Shown in pieces: positions 38,145 to 46,870 of a DNA stretch of 64,000 bases. The position numbers were made by a program, and so were the translations under genes. The first letter of the stretch is position 1; the number at the start of each line of letters is the position of its first letter. Under the pieces are notes generated by a model. That model was given only the letters and a program-made list of their open reading frames with translations. It did no database searches and was not told the origin of the DNA. The DNA lies in contig NZ_MINI01000028.1 in the NCBI RefSeq assembly GCF_002906855.1, positions 2,170,001 to 2,234,000 of the forward strand. The letters run 5' to 3'. Source of the DNA: Pseudomonas putida (GTDB taxonomy: Bacteria > Pseudomonadota > Gammaproteobacteria > Pseudomonadales > Pseudomonadaceae).

Positions 38145-38678
38145 TTGGTGAACAGAGTATTGGTAGTCGATGACGAACAGACCCTTGCGCAAAACCTGCA
38201 GGCGTACCTGCAGGGACAAGGCCTGGATGCTCACGTCGCCCACGACGGTGCCAGTGGTATCGAGCAGGCTCAAAGCCTGGCACCGGAAGTGATTGTGCTG
38301 GATTACCGCTTGCCCGACATGGAGGGGTTTCAGGTCCTGGAGACCGTGCGCAAGGACAGGGAGTACCATTTCGTGTTGATCACCGCCCACCCGACTGTCG
38401 AAGTCCGTGAGCGCGCCGCCGAACTTGGTGTGAGTCATGTCCTGTTCAAGCCGTTCCCGTTGGCGGAACTGGCCCGCGCGATCTTCGACCTGTTGGGCAT
38501 CGAGCGCCGGCGCAGGGCCACTGACAATCCAGCCGAAGGGTTTATCGAACGACGCCAGAACAGGAACGAATCGTTCCCCTTGCAGTTGTACGATGGCAGC
38601 TGGGTGTTGGCCGATCGCCGCCGTAATGGCGCCAAGCCCCCAGGCCCTGACGACGAACAACTGCTCACCGGGGAATAG
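38145..38678 (+). CDS. Stand-alone response-regulator receiver protein
   Basis: This 177-residue protein has a CheY-like receiver domain: acidic pocket VVDDE (residues 7-11), phospho-acceptor D53 in VLDYRLPD, switch Thr in LITAHPT and Lys in LFKPFP. A ~60-residue basic tail (RRRRATDN...) with no DNA-binding fold follows. Translation starts at TTG 38145 or GTG 38148; GGGAG fits either. It is first in a long secretion/curli operon, so it probably controls assembly or the ATPase by protein contact rather than transcription. No cognate kinase is in the window. Confidence 0.85.
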   Translation: MVNRVLVVDDEQTLAQNLQAYLQGQGLDAHVAHDGASGIEQAQSLAPEVIVLDYRLPDMEGFQVLETVRKDREYHFVLITAHPTVEVRERAAELGVSHVLFKPFPLAELARAIFDLLGIERRRRATDNPAEGFIERRQNRNESFPLQLYDGSWVLADRRRNGAKPPGPDDEQLLTGE

Positions 38679-38738
38679 CGGCGCCCGCTGCCCTGGCCAA
38701 GCCAGCCTGCGACGCGCCCCTGAGCGGAGTCGCAGGCC

Positions 38739-40421
38739 ATGTCAGACGTACTCGATACAGGTGCAGGCAAGCACAGCGCCTACCCCCGCGAACTCCTGGC
38801 CCAGGCCCGCCTGCAAGCGGGTGACGAGCGCCTGCTCAACTGCCTGGAGCGCCTGGCCAACGAAACCCCCGACCGCTTCATCTGCCGCCTTGGCCTGACC
38901 CTGCATTACCCAGTGCTGGAAACCCAGGCCCTGCTGGCCAGCAGCCCGCGCTTCGACAAGGTCAGCCTGGCCCAGTGCCTGAAGCGCGAGTTCGTGCTGA
39001 TCGAGCAGGACGGCGAGCTGATCGGCGTCTTCGCCGACCCCTTCGACCACGCTCGCCTGGCCTGGATCGACGACAACCTGCCAGGCGCGCCGTTGTACCT
39101 GGCCCACGCGGCCGACCTGGCCACCTTCCTGGCCCGCCACGAAGAAAGCTTCCACGCGGTCGACGCCCTGGACCATGACGCCGAATCCAGCGGTGAGATC
39201 GACCCGCTACAACGCCTGTCGCTGACCAGCATCAGCGAAGACCAGAGCAAGGTGGTCAAGCTGGTCAACTCGACCCTGTACGACGCCCTCAAGCAGCACG
39301 CCAGCGATATCCACCTGGGCATGACCGGCCAGGGCCTGGTCATCAAGTACCGCATCGACGGGGTGCTCAATGGCGCCGGCAAGGCCAGCGGCAGTGCCTT
39401 TGCCGATCAGGTGATCTCGCGCATCAAGGTCATGGCCGAGCTGGACATCGGTGAAAAGCGCGTGCCTCAGGATGGCCGCTTCAAGGTCGCCATCGGCGAG
39501 CGGCAGATCGACTTCCGGGTGTCGATCATGCCGAGCATCTTCGGCGAGGATGCGGTGTTGCGGGTGCTCGACAAGCAGGACCTTTCCGACCGCGTCAGTG
39601 GCGTGCAGCTGCAGGCCCTGGGCTTTGCCGACGAAACCTTGCGCGCCCTGCGCCGGCTGGCTGCCGAGCCCTACGGCATGATCCTGGTCACCGGCCCCAC
39701 TGGCAGCGGCAAGACCACCACCCTGTACGCGATGATCAGCGAGATCAACCATGGCGTGGACAAGATCATCACCATCGAAGACCCGGTCGAGTACCAGCTG
39801 CCCGGCGTGTTGCAGATTCCGGTCAACGAGAAGAAGGGCCTGACCTTCGCCCGCGGCTTACGCTCGATCCTGCGCCACGACCCGGACAAGATCCTGGTCG
39901 GCGAGATCCGCGACCCCGACACCGCACAGATCGCCGTGCAGTCGGCGCTGACCGGCCACCTGGTGTTCACCACCATCCACGCCAACAACGTGTTCGATGT
40001 GATCGGCCGCTTCAGCCAGATGCAGGTTGACCCCTACAGCTTCGTCTCGGCCCTCAATGCCGTGCTGGCCCAGCGCCTGATCCGCCTGGCCTGCCCGCAC
40101 TGCTGCACGCCGTGCGAGGCCGATGAAGACACCCTGACCGCCTCGGGCCTGACCCGTGAAGCGGTAACCGCTTGGAAGTTCGTCCGCGCCCAGGGCTGCG
40201 GCCAGTGCCGTGGCAGCGGCTACCGCGGCCGCAGCGCGATTGCCGAGCTGCTGCATCTGGACGATGACCTGCGGCAGATGATCGTCGAACGCCGCCCCCT
40301 CTCGCAGATCAAGCAGCTGGCCTGCCAACGCGGCCTGCGCCTGCTGCGTGCCTCGGCCCTGGACCTGGTCCGTGATGGCCGCACCACACTCGAGGAGATC
40401 AACCGTGTCACATTCATCTGA
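38739..40421 (+). CDS. GspE/PilB family secretion ATPase
   Basis: This 560-residue assembly ATPase is of the type II secretion/type IV pilus family. It has an N-terminal GspE-N domain (to about residue 150), Walker A GPTGSGKTT at 319-327, the Asp box ITIEDPVEYQLPG, a Walker B region (KILVGEIRDPDTAQIA), the His box (FTTIHANN) and a zinc-binding tetracysteine (CPHC/C near 452 and CGQC near 487). All catalytic elements are intact. It would polymerise the pseudopilins encoded downstream. The partner inner-membrane platform protein GspF/PilC, nearly always adjacent, is absent here. Confidence 0.92.
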   Translation: MSDVLDTGAGKHSAYPRELLAQARLQAGDERLLNCLERLANETPDRFICRLGLTLHYPVLETQALLASSPRFDKVSLAQCLKREFVLIEQDGELIGVFADPFDHARLAWIDDNLPGAPLYLAHAADLATFLARHEESFHAVDALDHDAESSGEIDPLQRLSLTSISEDQSKVVKLVNSTLYDALKQHASDIHLGMTGQGLVIKYRIDGVLNGAGKASGSAFADQVISRIKVMAELDIGEKRVPQDGRFKVAIGERQIDFRVSIMPSIFGEDAVLRVLDKQDLSDRVSGVQLQALGFADETLRALRRLAAEPYGMILVTGPTGSGKTTTLYAMISEINHGVDKIITIEDPVEYQLPGVLQIPVNEKKGLTFARGLRSILRHDPDKILVGEIRDPDTAQIAVQSALTGHLVFTTIHANNVFDVIGRFSQMQVDPYSFVSALNAVLAQRLIRLACPHCCTPCEADEDTLTASGLTREAVTAWKFVRAQGCGQCRGSGYRGRSAIAELLHLDDDLRQMIVERRPLSQIKQLACQRGLRLLRASALDLVRDGRTTLEEINRVTFI

Positions 40422-41184
40422 ACGTTTCTGTGCCGTACTCGGTGCTGAAGGTGTCGGCCTGGGTCGCGCGCACGGCAATCAAACGCAGTGGCTGGGCAGC
40501 CGCGAGTTCACCTGCGATGCCGCGCAACCGGCCTGGGAAGCCGCCTTGCAAGCCTTGAGTGCACTGCTGGCCGAGCACGCCGTCAAAGGCGCTCAGCTGC
40601 GCGTGCTGCTCTCGGCCCGCTACAGCCGCTTCTGCCTGGTGCCTTGGAGCGATGCCATCGGCCACCCACGCGAGCTGGATGCCTACGCCCGGGCCTGCTT
40701 CGAAAACCTCTACGGCCAATCGCTGGATGACTGGCGCATTGTCCTCTCGCCCGAGCCAGCCGGTGCCGCACGCATCGCCACCGCGCTGCCCGAAGCCCTG
40801 TTGCAAGGCCTGCAGAGCCTGGGCCGGGAAAGCCGCCTGAACCTGCGTTCGGTGCAGCCTTACCTGATGGCCGCCTACAACCGCTGCTCGGCGCAACTGG
40901 AGCAGGGCGACTTCCTGTTCGTGCTCGCCGAACCGCGCCGCAGTGTGCTGCTGCTGGCCGCCGGCGGTGCCTGGCAACAGGTGCTGGCCCAGGGCTGCGC
41001 CGACAGTGACCAGGCCCTGCAGGCGCTGATCGAACGCACCTGCGAGCTGTACGGCGAGAATCTGCCCCGGGTCTACCTGCATGCCCCAGGGCGCGGCGAC
41101 GTGCCGCAATTGGCGGCGGTGCAGCTGTGCCAGCCGGCCGGCGACAGCGACCCGCTGTGCGCCATGTGGCGGGCGGTGGCCTGA
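40405..41184 (+). CDS. PilM/GspL-like cytoplasmic assembly protein
   Basis: This 259-residue protein starts at GTG 40405, behind GAGGAG, overlapping gspE by 17 bases. It is soluble with no membrane helix. The length, the position between the ATPase and a PilN-like gene, and the weak pattern (LRSVQPYLMAAYNRC near the middle) suggest the actin-like PilM or the cytoplasmic half of GspL. Direct similarity is faint, so the name depends mostly on gene order. Confidence 0.6.
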   Translation: MSHSSERFCAVLGAEGVGLGRAHGNQTQWLGSREFTCDAAQPAWEAALQALSALLAEHAVKGAQLRVLLSARYSRFCLVPWSDAIGHPRELDAYARACFENLYGQSLDDWRIVLSPEPAGAARIATALPEALLQGLQSLGRESRLNLRSVQPYLMAAYNRCSAQLEQGDFLFVLAEPRRSVLLLAAGGAWQQVLAQGCADSDQALQALIERTCELYGENLPRVYLHAPGRGDVPQLAAVQLCQPAGDSDPLCAMWRAVA

Positions 41185-41185
41185 C

Positions 41186-41728
41186 ATGCGCCACCTCGAC
41201 CTGGAATTCCAGCCCCGTCGCAGTGGCCCGTTGGCCTGGTCGCTACTGGCCCTGGGCGCCGTCGTCGTCGCTGGGCTGGTGCTGGTGCAACAGCGGCTGC
41301 AGGTCGAGCAGGTAGACCTGGAAACCCGCGTGCACAGCCTGGAACTGCAACTGGGCCGCCGCCCGGCCCCGGTCGCCCCGCAAAACAGCGCCGCCAGCCG
41401 CGAACAGGCCGAACGCCTGGCCCAGATGCGCAGCGTCTCGCAGCAGCTGCAACGGCCCTGGCAACAGCTGTTCGCCATGCTCGAAGCGCAGCCACAGGAA
41501 GACGTGGCACTGCTGACCCTGACCCCGGATGCGCGCAAGGGCCAGGTGCGCATCACCGCCGAGGCACGCAACCTGGAAGCGATGCTGCAGTACCACCTGC
41601 GCCTGGAGCAAAGCGACGAGCTCAGCGATGTCTCGCTGCTCAACCATGAAGTGGTGGCCGGGCAGCCTGAGCACCCGGTGCGCTTCAACCTTACCGCCAC
41701 CTGGGAGATTGGCCATGCACGTCCCTGA
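41186..41728 (+). CDS. PilN/GspL-type membrane assembly protein
   Basis: This 180-residue bitopic protein has a short cytoplasmic start (MRHLDLEFQPRRSG), one membrane helix at about residues 16-34 (LAWSLLALGAVVVAGLVLV), a coiled-coil stretch (QQRLQVEQVDLETRVHSLEL) and a small periplasmic ferredoxin-like domain. This is the PilN layout. It links the cytoplasmic PilM-like protein to the periplasmic PilO-like and PilP-like proteins. It lies one base after the previous stop and overlaps the next gene by 14 bases. Confidence 0.7.
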   Translation: MRHLDLEFQPRRSGPLAWSLLALGAVVVAGLVLVQQRLQVEQVDLETRVHSLELQLGRRPAPVAPQNSAASREQAERLAQMRSVSQQLQRPWQQLFAMLEAQPQEDVALLTLTPDARKGQVRITAEARNLEAMLQYHLRLEQSDELSDVSLLNHEVVAGQPEHPVRFNLTATWEIGHARP

Positions 41729-42278
41729 TGCTGTCAACAGCCTCGTCCTCCAGGAGCGCCTGCGCCGCATCGGCCCGGTTGGCCTGGGCGCCGCCGCCGT
41801 CGCCGTGCTCGCCGTCGCTGTCGCCATGGCCGGCGTGGTCCCCGAGTGGCAGGCCGTGCGCGAACTGCGTGCCAGCGAAGCGGATGCCAGCGTGCAGGTC
41901 GAACGGGTCAAGCGCGGCGAGCTGAAGATCGCCGTCAAACCCGAGCAGCAGGCGCTGGACAGTCTGCGCCAGCAACTGCCCGGGCAGCCTGAAGCGAGCG
42001 AGCTGATCGAGCGCCTCTACCACCTGGCCAGTGCCGAGCACATCAGCCTGGCGCGCGGCGAGTACGCCCTGGGCGTCGATCCGAAGACCCAGCTGTCGCG
42101 ATACCAGATCATCCTGCCAGTACGCGGCAGCTACCCGCAGATCCGCGGCTTCCTGCGCGGCCTGATCGGCCAGTTGCCGACTCTGGTGCTGGAAGACCTC
42201 GAACTGAAGCGCAAAACCATCGGCGATACCGAACTCAACGGCCGGGTGCGCCTGACCCTCTACCTGTCGAGGTCGTGA
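41715..42278 (+). CDS. PilO/GspM-type membrane assembly protein
   Basis: This 187-residue bitopic protein has a membrane helix at about residues 22-41 (GLGAAAVAVLAVAVAMAGVV), then a helical linker and a periplasmic ferredoxin-like domain containing YQIILPVRGSYPQIRGFL, a pattern shared by PilO and GspM. It is expected to pair with the PilN-like protein. It overlaps both flanking genes, so translation is coupled. Confidence 0.7.
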   Translation: MHVPDAVNSLVLQERLRRIGPVGLGAAAVAVLAVAVAMAGVVPEWQAVRELRASEADASVQVERVKRGELKIAVKPEQQALDSLRQQLPGQPEASELIERLYHLASAEHISLARGEYALGVDPKTQLSRYQIILPVRGSYPQIRGFLRGLIGQLPTLVLEDLELKRKTIGDTELNGRVRLTLYLSRS

Positions 42279-42787
42279 TGAACACACAACGCGCAGTGAT
42301 GTGGGCCGCGTTCCTCGGGGTGTCGGCAGCACTGGCATGGGCACCCGGGCACTGGTTCAGCCAGCAAGACAGCGTCGCCCCCTTCGCAGGGAAGCCCGCT
42401 CCCACAGCGCCGGTGTCGCCTGCAGAACCTGTGGGCGCGGGCTTGCCGGCGAAGGGGCCGGAACAGGCCTCCAAAGATCTGTTCCCAGCCCAGCAATGGA
42501 CCAAGCCACAAGCCCTGGCCACCGTCAGCGAACAACCCGTAGCCGCCGCGCCCGTCGTAGCTGCGGCCCCCACCGCCCCGGCGCTGCCGTTCCAGTTCGT
42601 CGGCCGCATGGGCGACCGCGACGACCTGCAGATCTTCTTGCAGAGCGGGGAAAAGCTGTACGTCGTGCGCAAGGGTGACGTGATCGACAGCACCTATCGC
42701 CTCGACAGAGTCTCGGCCAACGAGCTGGACCTGGTTTATCTGCCTTTGCATCAGCCACAGACCTTGTCTGTAGGGAGCGCACCATGA
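42278..42787 (+). CDS. PilP/GspC-like periplasmic connector with a REP-encoded linker
   Basis: This 169-residue protein has an N-terminal membrane anchor (VMWAAFLGVSAALAWAPG), a Pro/Ala-rich linker and a C-terminal small beta domain (FQFVGRMGDRDDLQIFL, then VVRKGDVIDSTYRLD) as in PilP and the GspC homology region, which binds the secretin N-domains. GTG 42275 directly precedes ATG 42278; either may start it. The linker, about residues 35-60, is encoded by an inverted REP pair and reads FAGKPAPT ... GAGLPAKG. It overlaps the secretin gene by 4 bases. Confidence 0.72.
   Translation: MNTQRAVMWAAFLGVSAALAWAPGHWFSQQDSVAPFAGKPAPTAPVSPAEPVGAGLPAKGPEQASKDLFPAQQWTKPQALATVSEQPVAAAPVVAAAPTAPALPFQFVGRMGDRDDLQIFLQSGEKLYVVRKGDVIDSTYRLDRVSANELDLVYLPLHQPQTLSVGSAP
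42379..42457. repeat. Inverted REP pair inside a coding sequence
   Basis: Arms 42379-42407 and 42429-42457 are inverted with 26 of 29 positions matching around a 21-base spacer. Sequence type (CCCTTCGC...GGCTTGCCGGCGAAGG) is that of standard P. putida REPs, which normally lie between genes. Here both arms are read in frame as the linker of the PilP/GspC-like protein. Confidence 0.9.
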
Positions 42788-44676
42788 AGTCGTCGAAACT
42801 GTGCAAGCCTGCTCCGTTCCTGCTCCTGGCGCTGTGCGTGGCCATCGCCGGCTGCGGTTCCAGCGGGGTGCGCAAGGACAGCGCCGAGCTGATGAAGGAA
42901 GGCCAGTACGAAGCGGGTATCGCCCGCCTGGAAGAAGCCTTGCGCGACAGCCCGCGTGACATCGAGCTGAACATCGCCCTGGCCCATGGTCGCCAGACCG
43001 CGGTGGAAGCGCTGATCAGCCAGGCCGATGCCGACCGCATCCGCCACGACTTCACCAGCGCGCGCATGGGCTACAGCCGGGTGCTGACCATCGAGCCGAA
43101 CAACCGTCGCGCCCAGGAAGGCATCCGCCATCTGGAGCTGATCCGCACCCTCGACGAACGCGTAGCTCTGGGCCAGGCCGCGCTGCGCCAGGGCGACCTG
43201 TTCGGCGCCGAGCGCTACATGCGCGAAGTACTGCGCCTGGACCCGCAGAACCAGAAGGGCATCGCCCTGCGCACCGACATCGAGAATGTCCAGGCGCGCA
43301 CCGCCACGCCGTTCCCGCAACTGCGCAGCAAGCTGGAGCGCCCGGTGACCCTGGAGTTCCGTGACGCCGGCCTGAAGACCATCTTCGAGGTGCTGTCGCA
43401 GGTTGCCGGTATCAACTTCATCTTCGACAAGGATCTGCGTCCCGACATGAAGGCCACCATCTTCGTGCGTGATGTGCGCATCGAAGATGCCGTGTCGCTG
43501 CTGCTGGAGCAGAACCAGCTGCGGCAGAAGATCGTCAACGACAACACCTTGCTGATCTACCCCGATTCGCCGCAGAAGACCAAGGACTACCAGGAACTGG
43601 TCATGCGTACCTTCTACCTGACCAGCATCGACGCCAACACGGCGCTGAACATGGTCAAGACCATGCTCAAGACCCGTGACGTGTTCGTCGACGAGCGCCT
43701 CAATACTCTGACCATGCGCGACACCCCCGACGCCGTGCGCATGGCCGAAAAACTGCTGCAGTCCCAGGACCAGTCCAACCCCGAAGTGGTGCTGGAAGTG
43801 GAGGTGATGGAGGTTGCCACCTCGCGCATCCTCGACCTTGGCCTGCAATGGCCCAACACCTTCGGTGTGCTGAGCGACGACGGCAACCCGGTCAGCGTGC
43901 TGGACCAGCTGCGCGGCATCAACTCCAGCCGCATCAGCATCGCGCCGGCTCCGCAGGCCAAGATCAATGCCCAGGACAAGGACATCAACACCTTGGCCAG
44001 CCCAGTGATCCGCGTCAGCAACCGTGAGCAGGCACGCATTCACATCGGCCAGCGGGTGCCGATCATCAGTGCCACCTCGGTGCCTTCCACCCAGGGCCCG
44101 GTGATCACCGAAAGCGTCACCTACCTGGACGTCGGTCTGAAGCTCGAAGTGCAGCCCACCGTGCACCTGAACAACGAAGTGGCGATCAAGGTGGCGCTGG
44201 AAGTCAGTAACGCCACCCCACTGGAAGCCACCCGCCAGGGCACCATCCCGGTTCAGGTCGACACCCGCAACGCACAGACCAGCCTGCGCCTGCACGATGG
44301 CGAAACCCAGGTGCTGGCCGGCCTGGTGCGCAACGACCACAACGCCAGCGGCAACAAGATCCCCGGCCTGGGTGACATCCCAGGCCTGGGGCGGCTGTTC
44401 GGCAGCAACAAGGACGACATGAGCAAGTCCGAGCTGGTGCTGGCGATCACCCCGCGCATCGTGCGCAACCTGCCGTACCAGAGCCCGTCGGACATGGAGT
44501 TCGGCACTGGCACCGAATCGAGCATGCAGGTGCGCCAGACGATGCCGCTGCCACCGCGTGACGTGCCGGGCGACGTACCGAGCGATAGCCGCGACAGCGC
44601 GCCGACCGTGCAAAGCCAAGTGGCCAGTGCCCCGGCCACTGCCCCAGCCACGGTCACTGTGAGCACACGGCCATGA
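42784..44676 (+). CDS. Secretin (GspD/PilQ/MshL family) with N-terminal TPR region
   Basis: This 630-residue outer-membrane secretin is a lipoprotein by its signal (AIAGCGSS lipobox). A TPR-like helical part (about residues 30-150) with a repeated (L)-x-P-x-N pattern is followed by the N0-type STN domain (VTLEFRDAGLKTIFEVLS). N1-type domains come next, then the secretin core with the VPIISATSVPSTQGPV gate and the C-terminal signature KIPGLGDIPGLGRLFG. A Pro/Ser/Ala-rich tail ends it. It forms the outer-membrane channel for the pseudopilus machine. The TPR fusion is not typical of classical GspD. Confidence 0.9.
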   Translation: MKSSKLCKPAPFLLLALCVAIAGCGSSGVRKDSAELMKEGQYEAGIARLEEALRDSPRDIELNIALAHGRQTAVEALISQADADRIRHDFTSARMGYSRVLTIEPNNRRAQEGIRHLELIRTLDERVALGQAALRQGDLFGAERYMREVLRLDPQNQKGIALRTDIENVQARTATPFPQLRSKLERPVTLEFRDAGLKTIFEVLSQVAGINFIFDKDLRPDMKATIFVRDVRIEDAVSLLLEQNQLRQKIVNDNTLLIYPDSPQKTKDYQELVMRTFYLTSIDANTALNMVKTMLKTRDVFVDERLNTLTMRDTPDAVRMAEKLLQSQDQSNPEVVLEVEVMEVATSRILDLGLQWPNTFGVLSDDGNPVSVLDQLRGINSSRISIAPAPQAKINAQDKDINTLASPVIRVSNREQARIHIGQRVPIISATSVPSTQGPVITESVTYLDVGLKLEVQPTVHLNNEVAIKVALEVSNATPLEATRQGTIPVQVDTRNAQTSLRLHDGETQVLAGLVRNDHNASGNKIPGLGDIPGLGRLFGSNKDDMSKSELVLAITPRIVRNLPYQSPSDMEFGTGTESSMQVRQTMPLPPRDVPGDVPSDSRDSAPTVQSQVASAPATAPATVTVSTRP

Positions 44677-45146
44677 AACGCCGCCAGCAGGGTTTCAGCC
44701 TGATCGAAGTGGTGCTGACCCTGGCCCTGCTCGGGATGCTCGCGACCATGGCCGCACCCCTGACCGAAACGGTGGTGCGCCGTGGCAAGGAGCAGCAGCT
44801 GCGCGAGGCGCTTTACCAGATCCGCGACGCCATCGACGCCTACAAGCGTGCCTTCGACGCCGGGTTCATCGAAAAGCGCCTGGATGCCAGCGGCTACCCG
44901 CCGAACCTGCAGGTGCTGGTCGAAGGCGTGCGCGATGTGCGCAGTGCCAAGGGAGCCAAGTTCTATTTCCTGCGGCGCATCCCCCACGACCCGCTGGTGG
45001 CGGCCAAGAACCAGGACGACGGCGGTTGGGGCCTGCGCGCCTACGCCAGCAGCCCGGACAACCCACGCGAAGGCGAAGATGTGTTCGACGTGTATTCCAA
45101 GGCCCGTGGCAAGGGCCTCAACAACATCCCTTACGGGCAATGGTGA
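44673..45146 (+). CDS. Type II secretion pseudopilin, GspG-like (first)
   Basis: This 157-residue prepilin-like protein has leader MKRRQQG cleaved before FSLIEVVLTLALLGML, with Glu at mature position 5. The globular part ends in a Trp (NIPYGQW), as in GspG-type pseudopilins. It overlaps the secretin gene by 4 bases. A prepilin peptidase is needed for processing and is not in the window; the genome's PilD probably serves. Confidence 0.88.
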   Translation: MKRRQQGFSLIEVVLTLALLGMLATMAAPLTETVVRRGKEQQLREALYQIRDAIDAYKRAFDAGFIEKRLDASGYPPNLQVLVEGVRDVRSAKGAKFYFLRRIPHDPLVAAKNQDDGGWGLRAYASSPDNPREGEDVFDVYSKARGKGLNNIPYGQW

Positions 45147-45151
45147 CAGCC

Positions 45152-45526
45152 ATGAAACGCAGCAAAGGCTTCACCCTGATCGAACTGCTGGTGGTGATGG
45201 CGATCATCGCCACGCTGATGACCATCGCCATGCCGCGCTACTTCAACAGCCTGGACAGCTCCCGCGAGGCCACCTTGCGCCAGAGCCTGGCGGTGCTGCG
45301 TGAAGCCCTGGACCACTACTACGGCGACACCGGCCATTACCCGGACTCACTGGAGCAATTGGTTGAGCAGCGCTACCTGCGCAATACCCCGGTTGACCCC
45401 ATCACTGAGCGCAGCGACGCCTGGCAGCTGGTGCCACCACCAGAAGGCGTGGCCGGTGGCGTGGCCGACATCAAGAGCGGTGCCACAGGGAGGGCGCGTG
45501 ATGGCAGCCTCTTTGCGCAATGGTAA
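45152..45526 (+). CDS. Type II secretion pseudopilin, GspG-like (second)
   Basis: This 124-residue protein has leader MKRSKG and mature N-terminus FTLIELLVVMAIIATLM, again with Glu5. The body carries HYYGDTGHYPDSLEQL and TPVDPITERSDAW, the region that forms the calcium loop in major pseudopilins, and the protein ends FAQW. By size and pattern it is the best candidate for the major pseudopilin. It lies six bases after the previous gene. Confidence 0.88.
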   Translation: MKRSKGFTLIELLVVMAIIATLMTIAMPRYFNSLDSSREATLRQSLAVLREALDHYYGDTGHYPDSLEQLVEQRYLRNTPVDPITERSDAWQLVPPPEGVAGGVADIKSGATGRARDGSLFAQW

Positions 45527-46028
45527 GGCCAGCGCCGGCTTCACCTACCTGGGCGTGCTGCTGTTGATCGCGATCAGCAGCGTCGCACTGGCCGCTACCG
45601 GTACGGTGTGGTCAAGCGTTGCGCAGCGCGAGCATGAGCGCGAGCTGCTGTGGGTCGGTGGCCAGTATGCTCAGGCCCTGCGCAGCTACTATCGCGCCTC
45701 GCCGGGCCTGGCCCAGTACCCCAAGGAGCTGGTCGACCTGCTCGAAGACAACCGCTTCCCGGAGGCCAAGCGGCATATCCGCCGTCTGTACCCGGACCCG
45801 ATCACCAACAGTGACGACTGGGGCCTGCTGCGCGCAATCGATGGGCGTATCACCGGCGTGCATAGCCGCTCCGATGCCACCCCGTTCAAGCGCAGTGGCT
45901 TCGAAACACAGTTCTCTGGTTTCGAAGGCCTGGAGCACTACAGCGACTGGCAGTTTGTCGCCGAGCAGGCCTTCAACGAGAGTGCCGGCGGTGCTCGGAC
46001 CCACGCCGGCCCGGGAGACACGCCATGA
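45501..46028 (+). CDS. Minor pseudopilin-like protein without Glu5
   Basis: This 175-residue protein has leader MAASLRNGKASAG, then FTYLGVLLLIAISSVALA. Mature position 5 is Gly, not Glu, as in tip pseudopilins of the GspK type. The globular part resembles the other two (YPKELVDLLEDNR, YPDPITNSDDWGLL). ATG 45501 is preceded by GGGAGG within the upstream gene, which it overlaps by 26 bases. Its stop overlaps the csgE start. Confidence 0.8.
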   Translation: MAASLRNGKASAGFTYLGVLLLIAISSVALAATGTVWSSVAQREHERELLWVGGQYAQALRSYYRASPGLAQYPKELVDLLEDNRFPEAKRHIRRLYPDPITNSDDWGLLRAIDGRITGVHSRSDATPFKRSGFETQFSGFEGLEHYSDWQFVAEQAFNESAGGARTHAGPGDTP

Positions 46029-46426
46029 AACGCCTGCAGGCCCTGTACCTGTGCCTGCTGTTGGCAGCCGGGGTGCCGGGTACGGCCATGGCCGACGCCG
46101 AGGACGAGATGAAGGGTTTTATCGTCGACAACACCATCTCGCACATCGGCCACGACTTTTACTACTACTTCGCCGACCGCCTGCGCGCCACCAGCCGCCT
46201 GGACTTCAACCTGGTGGTGCGCGAACGCCCGGATGCCCGCTGGGGCAGCCTGGTGACCGTAGAGTTCGACCGTGACGTGCTGTACCGACGCTTTCTGCCG
46301 CCGAACGTCACGCAATTAAAAGAAGAGGCCGTCGCGGCCGCCGACCTGGTCAAGCAGGAAGTCATTCAGCGTAAGCTGCAACGGCTGCTGCAGGACACCA
46401 CTGATCTGGATAGGGATGAGCTATGA
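46025..46426 (+). CDS. csgE: Curli assembly protein CsgE
   Basis: This 133-residue secreted protein (E. coli CsgE: 129) has signal peptide LCLLLAAGVPGTAMA. The mature part contains the family patterns FIVDNTISHIGHDFYYYFADRL and LVVRERPDARWGSLVTVEFD. CsgE caps the periplasmic side of the CsgG pore and guides curli subunits to it. It is joined by ATGA overlaps to a pseudopilin gene upstream and csgF downstream, which ties curli export to the pseudopilus genes in one transcript. Confidence 0.92.
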   Translation: MKRLQALYLCLLLAAGVPGTAMADAEDEMKGFIVDNTISHIGHDFYYYFADRLRATSRLDFNLVVRERPDARWGSLVTVEFDRDVLYRRFLPPNVTQLKEEAVAAADLVKQEVIQRKLQRLLQDTTDLDRDEL

Positions 46427-46836
46427 ACACGTGCATACCCCGTTGCCTTGCGGCTGGCCTGCTGCTCAGTGCCTGCGCCGCCTCCGCCACCGAGCTGGTG
46501 TACACCCCGGTCAACCCGGCGTTCGGCGGCAACCCGTTGAACGGCACCTGGCTGCTGAACAACGCCCAGGCGCAGAACGATTACGACGACCCGGACCTCA
46601 AGGACCGCGCATCCGCCTTTGGCGGTACCTCGGCCCTGGAGCGCTTCAGCAACCAGCTGGAGTCCCGAATGCTGTCGCAACTGATGGACAACATCAGCAA
46701 CGGCAAGACCGGCAGCATGGCCACTGACGCGTTCCTGATCGATGTCATCGATGACTCCGGTGCGCTGAGCATCAAGGTCACTGACCGCGCCACAGGAGAA
46801 ACTTCGCTCATTGAGGTCAGTGGCCTGAACCCCTGA
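46423..46836 (+). CDS. csgF: Curli assembly protein CsgF
   Basis: This 137-residue protein (E. coli CsgF: 138) has a signal peptide ending in LLSACAASA. It then carries the CsgG-binding segment near the mature N-terminus, VYTPVNPAFGGNPLNG, a Gln/Asn-rich middle and the C-terminal ATGETSLIEVSGL. CsgF inserts into the CsgG channel and anchors the nucleator CsgB at the surface. It is translationally coupled to csgE and 34 bases before csgG. Confidence 0.92.
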   Translation: MNTCIPRCLAAGLLLSACAASATELVYTPVNPAFGGNPLNGTWLLNNAQAQNDYDDPDLKDRASAFGGTSALERFSNQLESRMLSQLMDNISNGKTGSMATDAFLIDVIDDSGALSIKVTDRATGETSLIEVSGLNP

Positions 46837-46870
46837 GAGGGACTGGTCGTTTAGCTGGGGAGAGAGCACC

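Noticed and set aside
42751..44619. A 622-codon minus-strand open frame opposite the secretin gene
   Set aside because: Antisense shadow; the secretin reading has complete family signatures.
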